From Alphaproteobacteria bacterium HGW-Alphaproteobacteria-4 (GTDB taxonomy: Bacteria; Pseudomonadota; Alphaproteobacteria; Rhodobacterales; Rhodobacteraceae): a stretch of 64,000 nucleotides of DNA. Location of the stretch: the NCBI GenBank assembly GCA_002842855.1, contig PHEE01000025.1:1-64000 (forward strand), written 5' to 3'. Below are positions 17,464-26,658 of the stretch, in pieces. The position numbers and the translations under genes were made by a program. The notes under the pieces are model-generated. The model worked only from the letters and a program-made list of their open reading frames with translations, did no database searches and was not told the DNA's origin. Each line of letters begins with the position of its first letter. The stretch's first letter is position 1.

Positions 17464-19203
17464 ATGCCCATGAGGAGCCGCAATTTGCCCCGTCGTTCCG
17501 TTAGCACTCTTTTTGCTCTGTTCGCGCTCTGTGTTGCGGGCCCGCTGCCTGCCAGCGCACAGCGCGCGCTCGATTTCGCGGGGCCGTATCTTGCCGCCCG
17601 CGAGGCGGCGGTGGCCAATGACTTCGCCGCTTCGGCGCGCTATTCGCTGCGGGTGTTGGCTGCCGACCCTGCGAACATGTTTTTGCAAGAGCAGGCGCTG
17701 ATCGCGCAGGTCGCGGTAGGTGATTTGGCAGCGGCGGTACCTTTGGCGCAAAGCATGGCGACAGGGCCCAGAGGCAGCCAGATGGCAACGTTGGTGCAGC
17801 TGGCCGACGCCGCCGCGCGCGGCGATTACGCAGGTGTTGAGGCCATAGTGGCAGCGGGTACGAACACCGGACCGATGGTCGACGGCCTTGTTCGGTCTTG
17901 GGCGCGGCTTGGCGGCGGGCAGGTGTCCGACGCGCTTGCAGGGCTTGATGCTTTGGCAAAAGATGGCGGATTTGCGGCCTTCGGGCTTTACCACAAGGCG
18001 CTGGCGCTTGCGAGCGTAGGCGATTTCGAGGGCGCCGACGCGATCTTGTCGGGCGCCGAGGGAGGGCCCTTGCGCGCGACCCGACGTTCGGTGATTGCGC
18101 ATGTGCAGGTGCTGAGCCAACTTGACCGAAACGCGGATGCGCTGTCGATGATCGCGGATCTGTTCGGCCCCGACCCCGACCCCGACATTGCCGCGCTGAA
18201 GCGGCGGCTGGAGTCCGGCGAGGCGCTGCCCTTCACTCTGATCGGCTCGGCGCGCGACGGATTGGCCGAGGTATTCTTCACCGTCGCGGGGGCGCTGAAC
18301 AGCGACACCCCCGATAGCTACGCGCTTGGCTATGCGCGGCTGGCGCTGCATGTGCGCCCCGAGTTTCCCGATGCCGTGCTGTTGGTTGCCAGCCTGCTGG
18401 AAAATATGGGTCAGCATGAGCTTGCAACGGGTGTCTATGGCAAGATCGCACGCGGCGCCGAGGCCTTTCATGCCGCTGAAATGGGCCGTGCCGGGGCGCT
18501 GTTCGCTGTGGGCCGCAAGGATCAGGCGCTGGAGGTGCTGGCCGCGCTGGCGCGCGATTATCCCGACCTGCCGGGGGTATGGAGCGCGCTTGGCGACATG
18601 CAGCGTCGGATGCAGCGTTACGCCGAAGCGGCGGCATCCTATGATCGGGCGGTAGAGATTTACGGCGCGCCAGCGCCTGAACACTGGTTTCTCTACTATG
18701 CCCGGGGTATGGCGCAGGAGCGCGCCGGGGCATGGGCCGAGTCTGAGTCCGATTTTCGCACTGCGCTGCAACTCAACCCGGAACAGCCACAGGTGCTGAA
18801 CTACCTCGGGTATTCCTTCGTTGACCGCAACGAGAACCTCGACGAAGCGCTGGGAATGATCGAACGGGCGGTCGCGAAGGTGCCGGATGATGGCGCGATC
18901 GTGGACAGCCTCGGGTGGGTTCTTTACCGGCTCGGGCGCTATAGCGAGGCGGTGGGGCACATGGAAAAAGCCGCTTCGCTGATGCCGGTCGATTCACTCG
19001 TGAACGACCATCTGGGCGACGTGTATTGGGCGGTCGGGCGCCAGCGCGAGGCCGAGTTTCAGTGGCGCCGCGCGCTTTCCTTTGAACCCGAGACAGAGGC
19101 CGAGGCCGCCCGAATTCGGCGAAAACTGGAGCTAGGGCTCGATGCGGTGCTCGCGGAAGAAGGCGCGCCACCGTTGAAGGCGGTTGCCGCCAATGGCAAT
19201 TGA
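17464..19203 (+). CDS. Exported tetratricopeptide-repeat protein
   Basis: A 579-residue protein with a typical signal peptide (basic start, hydrophobic stretch [16 protein letters not shown], likely cleavage after about residue 29) followed almost entirely by TPR-like helix pairs. The clearest repeats are in the C-terminal half, with [20 protein letters not shown], a [17 protein letters not shown] pattern, and [19 protein letters not shown]. The last repeats resemble those of the alphaproteobacterial TPR proteins that often precede ispE. Start 17464 (MPM...) is preferred; 17470 is possible. Its stop (19201-19203) overlaps the start of ispE, so the two are coupled. The partner or substrate is unknown. 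Confidence 0.82.
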   Translation: MPMRSRNLPRRSVSTLFALFALCVAGPLPASAQRALDFAGPYLAAREAAVANDFAASARYSLRVLAADPANMFLQEQALIAQVAVGDLAAAVPLAQSMATGPRGSQMATLVQLADAAARGDYAGVEAIVAAGTNTGPMVDGLVRSWARLGGGQVSDALAGLDALAKDGGFAAFGLYHKALALASVGDFEGADAILSGAEGGPLRATRRSVIAHVQVLSQLDRNADALSMIADLFGPDPDPDIAALKRRLESGEALPFTLIGSARDGLAEVFFTVAGALNSDTPDSYALGYARLALHVRPEFPDAVLLVASLLENMGQHELATGVYGKIARGAEAFHAAEMGRAGALFAVGRKDQALEVLAALARDYPDLPGVWSALGDMQRRMQRYAEAAASYDRAVEIYGAPAPEHWFLYYARGMAQERAGAWAESESDFRTALQLNPEQPQVLNYLGYSFVDRNENLDEALGMIERAVAKVPDDGAIVDSLGWVLYRLGRYSEAVGHMEKAASLMPVDSLVNDHLGDVYWAVGRQREAEFQWRRALSFEPETEAEAARIRRKLELGLDAVLAEEGAPPLKAVAANGN

Positions 19204-20029
19204 CGAAGACGCGCCGGCCAAGGTCAATCTGACGCTGCATGTTGTCGGGCAGCGCGCTGACGGCTACCACCTGCTCGACTCACTGGTGGTGTTCACCGAA
19301 ATTGGCGACCGGTTGCGTTTTGCGACTGCCGCAGACATGCGGCTGAAAGTGACAGGGCCGATGGCGGCGGGAGTGCCTGCGGATCGTACAAACCTCGTGC
19401 TGCGTGCGGCAGAGCTGATGGGCGGTGGCGGCGCGACGATCACGCTGGAAAAGCATTTGCCAATGGCCGCAGGATTGGGCGGCGGGTCATCTGATGCTGC
19501 CGCCACTTTGCGCGGTCTCGCACGGCTTTGGGCGCGGGCGTTACCCGACGCGCCCAGTGTTGCGCGGCTGGGGGCCGACCTGCCGGTATGTCTCGCGCCT
19601 CGGCCCCGGCGGATGGGCGGCATTGGAGAGGACCTTGCCGAGGTGCCGCAATTGCCGGCCTTCTGGTTGGTACTGGTCAACCCCGGTGTGGCACTGGCGA
19701 CACCCTCGGTTTTTGCGGCGCTGAATGACAAGACGGGCCGCCCGATGCCGCAAGCGCTGCCACGCTGCGGTTCGGCGGCGGAGCTGGCCACCTTCCTTCG
19801 GATGCAGCGCAATGATCTCGAGGCTCCGGCGCTACGTTTGGCCCCGGTGATCGGCGCCGTGCTGGCTGCTTTGTCGGCGCAATCCGGCTGCCTTATGGCG
19901 CGTATGTCGGGATCGGGGGCAACCTGCTTTGGCCTTTTCGCCGACCCGCTGCACGCTGCCGCCGCCGCGCGCGCGATCAGCGCCGCCGAGCGCGGCTGGT
20001 GGGTGCACGAAACCGGGCTTTACGCCTGA
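19193..20029 (+). CDS. ispE: 4-diphosphocytidyl-2-C-methyl-D-erythritol kinase
   Basis: ATP-dependent GHMP kinase of the MEP isoprenoid pathway. The 278-residue length is typical. The N-terminus has [11 protein letters not shown] with the substrate Lys, the ATP-binding loop [15 protein letters not shown] lies at about residues 89-103, and a C-terminal [12 protein letters not shown] motif is present. The ATG lies 8 bases before the stop of the upstream TPR gene. The convergent gene at 20037 is a polyprenyl diphosphate synthase that uses the C5 units this pathway makes. The central part [17 protein letters not shown] matches the family. Confidence 0.94.
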   Translation: MAIDEDAPAKVNLTLHVVGQRADGYHLLDSLVVFTEIGDRLRFATAADMRLKVTGPMAAGVPADRTNLVLRAAELMGGGGATITLEKHLPMAAGLGGGSSDAAATLRGLARLWARALPDAPSVARLGADLPVCLAPRPRRMGGIGEDLAEVPQLPAFWLVLVNPGVALATPSVFAALNDKTGRPMPQALPRCGSAAELATFLRMQRNDLEAPALRLAPVIGAVLAALSAQSGCLMARMSGSGATCFGLFADPLHAAAAARAISAAERGWWVHETGLYA

Positions 20030-20036
20030 AACCGCC

Positions 20037-21038
20037 TCAGGCGGTGCGCGCCACGACGTAATCTGTCAGATCGCTCAGCATCTCGCGCAACGGGTGCGCG
20101 GGCAGGGCTGCAAGCGCTTCGCGAGCGTGCCCGGCCCAACGCCTGGCCTCGGCGCGGGTCGCCTCAAGCGTGCCGTGCCGCGACATGATCGCCAGCGCCT
20201 GTTCCACATCGCCGTCGCGCTGATCGCCGTTTTCGATCACCCGGCCCCAGAAGGCGCGCTCGGGGGCATCGGCCCGCGCCACGGCCAGAATCACTGGCAG
20301 CGTCAGTTTGCGTTCTCGGAAATCATCGCCGATGTTCTTGCCTATGACGCCGGCCTCGCCTGCATAGTCGAGGTAGTCGTCGACGATCTGGAATGCCACG
20401 CCAAGGGCATCGCCAAAAGTGAACAGCGCGCGCACCTGTGCCTCGGTCGCCCCGGCAATGACCCCGCCCACCTCGGTTGCCGCCGAAAAAAGCGCCGCCG
20501 TCTTGCCGCGTATCACTTGCAGATAGACCGCCTCGCTGGTGCGCAGATCTTGGGCGGCGGTCAATTGCAGCACCTCGCCCTCGGCGATCACCGCAGATGC
20601 GTTGGCGAGAATGTCGAGCACCCGCAGGTTGCCTGTCTCGGTCATCAGCTGGAAAGAGCGGGCAAAGAGATAATCGCCCACCAGCACGCTCGACTTGTTA
20701 TCCCACAGCAGATTTGCCGTGGGCCGCCCACGCCGCTGCGCGCTTTCGTCCACCACGTCGTCGTGCAGAAGCGTGGCAGTGTGGATGAACTCGACCGTCG
20801 CGGCCAGATGCACATGGTAAGGGCCGCTGTAGCCGCAAAGCCGCGCCGCAGCGAGGGTCAGCATCGGCCGCAGCCGCTTGCCGCCCGCCTCAACAAGATG
20901 CGCCGTCACTTCGGGTATGCGCGGTGCGTGCTCGCTGGCCATACGGGTGCGAATAAGCGTATTGACCGCCGCCATGTCATCGGCAAGCGCCTCGGCCAGT
21001 CGGTCATGTGGCTTGTGAGCCTTATCAAGTCGCTCCAT
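20037..21038 (-). CDS. ispB: Polyprenyl (probably decaprenyl) diphosphate synthase
   Basis: Trans-prenyltransferase building the ubiquinone side chain from FPP or GGPP and IPP. The first aspartate-rich motif DDVVD is at about residues 93-97 with the following RRGRPT, and the second motif VDDYLD lies near 220. KRLRP near 54-58 binds diphosphate. From ATG 21038 (GGAG site upstream) the protein is 333 residues; an in-frame ATG at 21083 would give 348. Ubiquinone-10 is normal in this group, hence the decaprenyl suggestion, but chain length cannot be read from the sequence. It diverges from the DUF2007 gene at 21104. Confidence 0.93.
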   Translation of the reverse strand: MERLDKAHKPHDRLAEALADDMAAVNTLIRTRMASEHAPRIPEVTAHLVEAGGKRLRPMLTLAAARLCGYSGPYHVHLAATVEFIHTATLLHDDVVDESAQRRGRPTANLLWDNKSSVLVGDYLFARSFQLMTETGNLRVLDILANASAVIAEGEVLQLTAAQDLRTSEAVYLQVIRGKTAALFSAATEVGGVIAGATEAQVRALFTFGDALGVAFQIVDDYLDYAGEAGVIGKNIGDDFRERKLTLPVILAVARADAPERAFWGRVIENGDQRDGDVEQALAIMSRHGTLEATRAEARRWAGHAREALAALPAHPLREMLSDLTDYVVARTA

Positions 21039-21103
21039 CGCAGCGGTCTCCAATTTTGCGGGCAACCTCGACAGGGCAGCCATTCGTGCCTAAGTCTAGT
21101 CAC

Positions 21104-21316
21104 ATGAAAGAGCTTTTGCGCACCACCGACCCGGTGAAACTCGCTATCGCCACCGCCCTTCTTGAGGGCGAGGGTATAACGGCGTTTCAAATGGACGTCC
21201 ACATGAGCGTGCTTGAAGGCAGCATAGGCATATTGCCGCGCCGCCTGATGGTGGCCGATAGCGATCTGGAGCGCGCAGAGGTCGTGCTTGCTGACAACGG
21301 GCTCGGCGAGGTGTGA
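21104..21316 (+). CDS. DUF2007-type small protein
   Basis: A 70-residue cytosolic protein starting MKELLRTTDPVKLAIA. The fold pattern (short strand, helix with L-x-x-x-G-I, then IPRRLMVADSDLERA-like helix) matches the DUF2007 putative signal-transducing family, whose function is not established. Its stop TGA overlaps the ATG of the methyltransferase (TGATG), so it belongs to that operon. This neighbourhood of polyprenyl synthase, DUF2007 and TrmN6-like enzyme is common in alphaproteobacteria. Confidence 0.8.
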   Translation: MKELLRTTDPVKLAIATALLEGEGITAFQMDVHMSVLEGSIGILPRRLMVADSDLERAEVVLADNGLGEV

Positions 21317-22074
21317 TGTTTTCTCCCGAGGCGCTCAGCGACGATGCGTTTCTTGGGGGGCGGGTGCAGTTGTTGCAGCCGCGCGCGGGGTTTCGGGCGG
21401 CGATGGATGCGGTGCTCTTGGCGGCGGCGTGCCCGGCGCGCGCAGGGCAATCGGTGTTTGAACTCGGCTGCGGTGTGGGGGTTGCAAGCTTGTGCCTCGG
21501 GGTGCGGGTGCCCGGTCTGCTGCTCGCGGGGTTGGAATTGCAGGCTGATTACGCCGACCTCGCCCGCCAAAACGCGGCGCGCTGCGGCGTGCCTCTGGCA
21601 GTTTTCGAGGGCGATCTGGCAGCGCCCCCGTCTGCGCTTCGCGCCCGCAGTTTCGATCATGTGCTGGCAAACCCGCCATTTTTTTCTCATCCGGGCAGCG
21701 CCGCTGCCGATCCCGGCCGCGAAACCGCGCAGCGCGAGGCAACGCCGTTGGCGGTGTGGGTGGCCACCGGCATGCGGCGGCTGGCAAGCGGCGGGCATCT
21801 GACGATGATTCTGCGTGCGGATCGGCTGCCCGATGCGCTGGCGGCCTTGGGGCAGGGGGCAGGCGACGTAATGGTGCGCCCGATTGCGGCGCGTGCGGGC
21901 CACCCGGCGGGCCGCGTGCTGATCTTGATACGCAAGGGTGGGCGTGGCGGGTTCAGGTTGTTGGCGCCATTCATCATGCACGCTGCCCCTTACCATTTGC
22001 GCGACGGCGAAGATTTGACAGATGCCGCCCGCGCTATTTTGCGCGATGGTGCGGCGCTGGAATGGCAGCCCTAG
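21316..22074 (+). CDS. TrmN6-like N6-adenine methyltransferase
   Basis: SAM-dependent methyltransferase of the tRNA1(Val) A37-N6 type (TrmN6/YfiC). The SAM loop FELGCGVGVASLCL lies around residues 48-61, and the adenine-N6 catalytic motif NPPF in LANPPFF near 118. The early GGRVQLLQPRAGFRAAMDAVLLAA segment is characteristic of the family. The protein has 252 residues. The ATG overlaps the DUF2007 stop; a GTG at 21313 is an alternative. The substrate is inferred from family, not shown. Confidence 0.87.
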   Translation: MFSPEALSDDAFLGGRVQLLQPRAGFRAAMDAVLLAAACPARAGQSVFELGCGVGVASLCLGVRVPGLLLAGLELQADYADLARQNAARCGVPLAVFEGDLAAPPSALRARSFDHVLANPPFFSHPGSAAADPGRETAQREATPLAVWVATGMRRLASGGHLTMILRADRLPDALAALGQGAGDVMVRPIAARAGHPAGRVLILIRKGGRGGFRLLAPFIMHAAPYHLRDGEDLTDAARAILRDGAALEWQP

Positions 22075-22186
22075 GCGGCGCTATACGGCCGCTGTGAATT
22101 TAGCGCGATCCTGCCCGGCGGGGCGTGACACTGCCCTCGGAATGTGGTGCAATCAGCGCGAAGAAAACCAGAAGAAGGAGACGGCC

Positions 22187-22354
22187 ATGACGGTTGATGC
22201 CCACATCGAAGAGCTTCGCAAAAAGCACGAAGCGCTGTCCGTAGCGGTCGAAGAAGCCCAGCGCAGCCCCGGCTCCAGCGACGTCGAAATTGCCGAAATG
22301 AAAAAGCAGAAATTGAAGATCAAGGAAGAAATTCATCGGCTGACGCACGAATAA
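22187..22354 (+). CDS. YdcH-like small coiled-coil protein (DUF465)
   Basis: A 55-residue, highly charged helical protein beginning MTVDAHIEELRKKHEAL and ending with IKEEIHRLTHE. This Lys/Glu-rich two-helix pattern is the DUF465/YdcH family, with no firm function. It has a strong GAAGGAG ribosome site and lies between trmN6-like and the convergent exporter gene, whose stop is only 3 bases away. Confidence 0.85.
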   Translation: MTVDAHIEELRKKHEALSVAVEEAQRSPGSSDVEIAEMKKQKLKIKEEIHRLTHE

Positions 22355-22357
22355 ACG

Positions 22358-23236
22358 TTAGCGCCGCGCCGCGTGTGCGGCCAACATAGCCCCGCCAGCA
22401 ATCAGTAATGCTGCCATAGCCAGCGAGGCGCTGGCGGTGGCTTTGCCCGCAAGAACAAGAATCAAAGTCGAGAGCAATGGCGCCGCGTATGACGCGGTGC
22501 CGAGCATCTGGATGTCGCCGCGCTTGACGCCGACATCCCAAGTGTAAAATGCCAGTCCCACCGGCCCAAGACCCAGTGCCGCGACTGCGCCCCAACCGAT
22601 CGCGCCTGATGGCCAGACGGTTTCCTCTAGCGCCAGATGTGCGGGCACTGACAGCGCTGCGGTTGCCAGACAGTAAACTGCGACAGTAGCAGTGGGCACT
22701 GCCCCCAGGCGCCGCGAGATCAGCGAGTAGCCTGCCCAGGTAAGCGCGCAGAGCAGCGCCAAAAGGTGGCCCGGCTGCAACAATGCGCCCCCCGTGCCGC
22801 GCCCGCCCGCAACGATCAGTGCCGCACCCGTGAATGCCATCAGCGCCCCAACAATATGCGCCCTTCGCAGCTTCTCGCCCGGAAGCAGGCCAGAAACCAG
22901 CACGATCAACAGCGGCCAAAGATAGGCGATCAAACCCGCTTCGGCGGGCGGTGCCATGCGCAGGGCGCTGAAATACAGAAAATGGTAGCCGAAGAGACCT
23001 GCGGTTCCAAAGGCATAGATGCGCCACGGCACAGCAAGCAATTGCCCCAGTCCTCCCGTGCGCGCCACCCACACCAGGCCAATGGCACCCCCGATGGCGA
23101 AGGTCATAGCGTTCAGTTGCAGCGGCGGCACCGGGGCAGAGCCCACGGTGAACAGCGCCAGAAGCGACCAGAGTGCCACCGCCGAAAACCCGATCAGCGT
23201 GGCGCGGCCGCGCGCTGCCGTTTTCATGCCTGTCAC
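22358..23236 (-). CDS. EamA/DMT-family exporter (YddG-like)
   Basis: A 292-residue integral membrane protein with about ten hydrophobic helices in two EamA repeats. The N-terminal sequence LIGFSAVALWSLLALFTV and the central YLWPLLIVLVSGLLPGEKL resemble YddG-type aromatic amino acid exporters; the substrate is inferred. ATG 23236 (MTGMK) or 23227 may be used. It follows the ATP-grasp gene by 18 bases on the same strand, so it could be the last gene of a transcript that starts at phaB. Confidence 0.8.
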   Translation of the reverse strand: MTGMKTAARGRATLIGFSAVALWSLLALFTVGSAPVPPLQLNAMTFAIGGAIGLVWVARTGGLGQLLAVPWRIYAFGTAGLFGYHFLYFSALRMAPPAEAGLIAYLWPLLIVLVSGLLPGEKLRRAHIVGALMAFTGAALIVAGGRGTGGALLQPGHLLALLCALTWAGYSLISRRLGAVPTATVAVYCLATAALSVPAHLALEETVWPSGAIGWGAVAALGLGPVGLAFYTWDVGVKRGDIQMLGTASYAAPLLSTLILVLAGKATASASLAMAALLIAGGAMLAAHAARR

Positions 23237-23254
23237 CTTTCTGTGGAGCCCCTT

Positions 23255-24439
23255 CTACGGGGCAAAGGCCGCGTCGCGCAGCCGCTGGTCATTTTGCCGC
23301 CGCGCCAGATCGGCCTCGGCGGCTGCAAACAGTGCGCGGAACTCGGGGTTCAGAAGGCCGCGGTCGGCGCAGAACTGGTAAAGCGCGTGGTGCGGGTCGG
23401 TGTTGACCTCGGTCACAACAGGGCCGCGGGTGGTCAGCGCAACGTCGAAGCCCAGAATGCCGTGCCCCGGAAACATCCGGTGCGCCTCGGTGGTAATTGC
23501 CACCACCTGGGGCCAGTTCGGCAACCGCATGCCCTTTATTGGCGCCTCCGGGTTCAGGTGCGAATGTGTGATTTCGCGCCTGCCGCCCGCCTCGCTGAGC
23601 ATCGCGCGTAGCACGTCGCCCGTTTGCGAATCGATGAGGACCAGCGTGTTCTCGCCGCCAAGCAGCGCATCGACCATCGCGCCGGGTGCGGGTAGTTTTA
23701 CGCCCGCATAAAGCACCTTCGGCCCGCCCGGTACCCAGATCGTGCAGATCCGAACGCTCGCGATTGTCTCGCCCGCGATGGCAACAATTTCGGGCGGCTG
23801 GCGCAGCAATTCTTCAAACAGATAGCCTCGGTGAAAGTGCTTCGCGATCTCGGCTGCCAGTGCCGCGAGGCTAACGCTGCGCCGATCGCCGAGCAGGATT
23901 TCGGCGCCGTCGGGCGAAACCGACAAAAACGACGCTGCCCCCACCGACTGCGAACTGTTCACCGGCTTGCCGAACACCGGCAAGTTTGTCGGGTTGCGCA
24001 GAAACGCCGTGATGTCGGCTTCGGTGCGCAGCGCCGATAGCGCGCCGTAATTTGCATCAGCCGAGAACACCGCGCGTGTATCCGGCACCGGAAACCCGGC
24101 AGCCCGCAGCACGACATTGGTCAGCACCTTGTCGACGGCAAGCGATGACAGCAGCTCAAGCGAGGGCGGCGATAACCGCGCGTTGACATCGTGCCCGCCC
24201 CTTGGAGATACAAAACTGGCACGTTCCGCCGTCGAAAGCGATGGTCGGTAAAGCTGGTATCGCAGGTAGTCGATCGGGCGCAGCCTGCCGCGCCTGCGCG
24301 CCAGTCGCACCATATCCCAGATCATCGACGATGTTGAACGCCCGCTTTCGCTTTGCGCCTTTCGTAACCAAAAGGCGAGGTCGGGCTCGGTATTGCGGAT
24401 CTTGGTCGCAAGGATCGTTTCGGGTCGTGCCACGGCCAT
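23255..24439 (-). CDS. ATP-grasp protein of the sugar-transfer-associated type
   Basis: A 394-residue protein. The central and C-terminal region has ATP-grasp features: FGKPVNSSQSVGAAS as the lysine/glycine loop near residues 168-182, RGYLFEELL near 226, and acidic metal ligands in GFDVALTTRGPVVTEVNTDP near 344-363. The pattern fits the ATPgrasp_ST family (PF14397), linked to cell-surface sugar or polymer assembly in other bacteria. The true reaction is unknown. The start at 24439 has a GGGAGC site; the longer upstream in-frame stretch overlaps phaB in another frame and is rejected. Its position behind phaB is unusual. Confidence 0.8.
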   Translation of the reverse strand: MAVARPETILATKIRNTEPDLAFWLRKAQSESGRSTSSMIWDMVRLARRRGRLRPIDYLRYQLYRPSLSTAERASFVSPRGGHDVNARLSPPSLELLSSLAVDKVLTNVVLRAAGFPVPDTRAVFSADANYGALSALRTEADITAFLRNPTNLPVFGKPVNSSQSVGAASFLSVSPDGAEILLGDRRSVSLAALAAEIAKHFHRGYLFEELLRQPPEIVAIAGETIASVRICTIWVPGGPKVLYAGVKLPAPGAMVDALLGGENTLVLIDSQTGDVLRAMLSEAGGRREITHSHLNPEAPIKGMRLPNWPQVVAITTEAHRMFPGHGILGFDVALTTRGPVVTEVNTDPHHALYQFCADRGLLNPEFRALFAAAEADLARRQNDQRLRDAAFAP

Positions 24440-24457
24440 GTTTCGCTCCCCCAGCAA

Positions 24458-24492
24458 GGTGCGGGGGCAGGCTAGCCGCCTTCCCCCGCACC
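24458..24492 (-). terminator. Hairpin between phaB and the ATP-grasp gene, possible attenuator
   Basis: A perfect 10-bp inverted repeat (24458-24467 with 24483-24492) has a 15-base loop that itself contains GGCTAGCC. No T-tract follows on the minus strand, so it is a weak terminator at best, perhaps a partial stop or mRNA-stabilising structure after phaB. Confidence 0.4.
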
Positions 24493-24506
24493 CGCAATGC
24501 GGTGCG

Positions 24507-25229
24507 TCAGACGAAGAATTGCGCGCCGTTTGCCGAAATCGTTGAGCCGTTGATGAAGCCCGCGTCATCTGCGGCAACGAACACCACGCAGCGCGCAATC
24601 TCCTCGGGCTCACCCAGCCGCCCGGCGGGGATTTGCGCAATGATCGATTCGCGCACCTTTTCGGGCACCGCCATAACCATGTCGGTTGCGATGTAGCCGG
24701 GGCAGATTGCGTTGGCGGTGATGTTGAAGCGCGCGCCTTCCTGCGCCAACGATTTGGTGATGCCCAGATCGCCCGCCTTCGAGGCTGCATAGTTGACCTG
24801 CGCGAACTGGCCCTTTTGGCCGTTGATCGAGCTGATCGTGATGATGCGGCCAAACTTGCGCTCGCGCATGCCGGGCCATACCGGGTGGGTCATGTTGAAC
24901 ACGCCCGACAGGTTGGTGTCGATCACCTCGGACCATTGTTGGCGGGTCATCTTGTGAAACGGCGCATCGCGGGTGATGCCGGCGTTGTTCACCAGCACGT
25001 CGATCGGGCCAAGCTCGGCCTCGACCTTTGCCACGCCCGCCGCGCAGGCATCATAATCGGCCACCGACCATTTGTAGGTGGGAATACCGGTTTCGGCGGT
25101 GAACTTGGCTGCCGCCGCATCGTTGCCCGCATAGTTGGCTGCCACCTTGTAGCCCGCCGCTTTCAACGCAACAGAAATGGCCGCGCCGATACCGCGCGAA
25201 CCGCCTGTAACAAGTGCCACTCTCGACAT
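24507..25229 (-). CDS. phaB: Acetoacetyl-CoA reductase
   Basis: NADPH-dependent reduction of acetoacetyl-CoA to (R)-3-hydroxybutyryl-CoA for polyhydroxybutyrate. It is a 240-residue short-chain dehydrogenase with the cofactor loop TGGSRGIG (about 8-15), NNAG near 88, and the catalytic Ser-Tyr-Lys set in SSINGQKGQFAQVNYAASK around 137-155. The start at 25229 has a GGGAGGG site. It lies downstream of phaA on the same strand, but a strong terminator hairpin lies between them (25273-25309). No PHB synthase gene is in the window. Confidence 0.95.
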   Translation of the reverse strand: MSRVALVTGGSRGIGAAISVALKAAGYKVAANYAGNDAAAAKFTAETGIPTYKWSVADYDACAAGVAKVEAELGPIDVLVNNAGITRDAPFHKMTRQQWSEVIDTNLSGVFNMTHPVWPGMRERKFGRIITISSINGQKGQFAQVNYAASKAGDLGITKSLAQEGARFNITANAICPGYIATDMVMAVPEKVRESIIAQIPAGRLGEPEEIARCVVFVAADDAGFINGSTISANGAQFFV

Positions 25230-25272
25230 GATTCCCTCCCAAAAAATCGGTTGTCCTTGAAATCCTGTTACC

Positions 25273-25309
25273 GAAAAGAAAAGGGGCGCGCAACATTGTT
25301 GCGCGCCCC
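25273..25309 (-). terminator. Strong intrinsic terminator between phaA and phaB
   Basis: A 12-bp perfect stem (25283-25294 pairing with 25298-25309, loop ATT) is followed on the minus strand by TTTTCTTTTC. This is a textbook rho-independent terminator for the phaA transcript, placed 26 bases after its stop codon. Confidence 0.85.
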
Positions 25310-25333
25310 GACCAGCCATTCGCGGTGATCGGC

Positions 25334-26509
25334 TTATGCCTTTTCAAGGCACATGGCCACGCCCATACCGCCGCCGATGCAAAGCGTCGCAAGGCCCTTG
25401 CCCGCGCCCGAACGCTTCATTTCGAACAGGAGCGTGTTGAGAATGCGCGCGCCCGAGGCGCCGATCGGGTGGCCAATGGCAATGGCACCGCCGTTGACGT
25501 TGACCTTTGCCGTATCCCAGCCGAGGTCAGCGTTGACCGCGCAGGCCTGTGCGGCAAAGGCTTCATTCGCCTCGATCAGATCGAGGTCGGATGCCTTCCA
25601 GCCCGCCTTCGCCAGCGCCTTGCGGCTGGCCGGGATCGGGCCACAGCCCATGATGCTGGGGTCAAGCCCGGCGGTCGCATACGAGGCGATGCGCGCCAGC
25701 GGTTTTAGCCCGCGCTTTGCCGCCTCGGCCTCGGTCATCAGCAGCACCGCCGCCGCACCATCGTTGATGCCCGAAGCGTTGCCCGCGGTCACCGTGCCAT
25801 CCTTGGTGAAGGCCGCGCGCAGCTTTTGCAGAGATTCGAGCGTGGCGCCGTGGCGGATGTATTCATCTGCATTCACCACAATGTCGCCCTTGCGGGTCTT
25901 CACCGTGAAAGCCACGATTTCATCGGCGAACTTGCCCGCCTTTTGCGCCGCTTCGGCCTTGTTCTGGCTGGCCAGCGCAAAGGCATCCTGCATTTCGCGG
26001 CTGATCTGCCACTGGTTTGCGACGTTTTCGGCGGTCTGGCCCATGTGATAGCCGTTGAAAGCATCCCAAAGGCCATCTTTGATCATCGAATCGATGAACG
26101 CGAGGTCGCCCATCTTCTGCCCGGCGCGCAGGTGTGCAACGTGGGGCGCAAGGCTCATGCTTTCCTGCCCGCCCGCAATCACGATGTCGGCGTCGCCAAG
26201 CTGGATGTGCTGTGCCGCCAGTGCGACCGAACGCAGCCCCGAGCCGCAGACCTGGTTGATGCTCCACGCTGCCGCCTCGATCGGCAGACCGGCTTTGATA
26301 TGCGCTTGCCGGGCGGGGTTCTGGCCCTGTCCGGCAGTCAGCACCTGGCCCAGAATGGTCTCGCTTACCTCGGATTTGTCGATCCCGGCACGGGCGACCA
26401 CTTCGGCAAGAACCACCGCACCCAGATCATGCGCGGGCGTGTTGGCGAAAGCGCCGTTGAAGCTGCCAACGGCGGTGCGCGCCGCCGAAACGATTACGAC
26501 ATTGGTCAT
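25334..26509 (-). CDS. phaA: Acetyl-CoA C-acetyltransferase (beta-ketothiolase)
   Basis: Condenses two acetyl-CoA to acetoacetyl-CoA, first step of PHB synthesis and also the entry to the ethylmalonyl-CoA pathway. The 391-residue length is typical. The nucleophilic Cys88 is in [10 protein letters not shown], the catalytic His in [12 protein letters not shown] near 346, and the second Cys in LCIGGGMG near 376. The ATG at 26507-26509 follows a GGGAGGGG ribosome site. An upstream in-frame extension has no thiolase similarity. The gene ends at a strong terminator, so phaB may be expressed separately or by readthrough. Confidence 0.95.
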   Translation of the reverse strand: MTNVVIVSAARTAVGSFNGAFANTPAHDLGAVVLAEVVARAGIDKSEVSETILGQVLTAGQGQNPARQAHIKAGLPIEAAAWSINQVCGSGLRSVALAAQHIQLGDADIVIAGGQESMSLAPHVAHLRAGQKMGDLAFIDSMIKDGLWDAFNGYHMGQTAENVANQWQISREMQDAFALASQNKAEAAQKAGKFADEIVAFTVKTRKGDIVVNADEYIRHGATLESLQKLRAAFTKDGTVTAGNASGINDGAAAVLLMTEAEAAKRGLKPLARIASYATAGLDPSIMGCGPIPASRKALAKAGWKASDLDLIEANEAFAAQACAVNADLGWDTAKVNVNGGAIAIGHPIGASGARILNTLLFEMKRSGAGKGLATLCIGGGMGVAMCLEKA

Positions 26510-26658
26510 GGAACCCCTCCCAGATGTGGATAAGCGAATATGGACGGCGATAGCGCCCTTGATGCCGCTGTGCAGCATGCCGAAAGCTGACCGGGGGTCA
26601 AGCCAAATGGTGACAGGCATCAAAGCGCCGCGCGATTTACTCGCGTGACCGCGAAGTC

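Noticed and set aside
17374-18960. Minus-strand frame of 528 codons opposite the TPR gene
   Set aside because: Antisense artefact of GC-rich coding DNA. The plus-strand TPR protein has a signal peptide and repeats, whereas this frame has none.
19929-21107. Plus-strand frame of 392 codons opposite polyprenyl synthase
   Set aside because: Shadow of ispB, which has both aspartate-rich motifs; the opposite frame has no domain.
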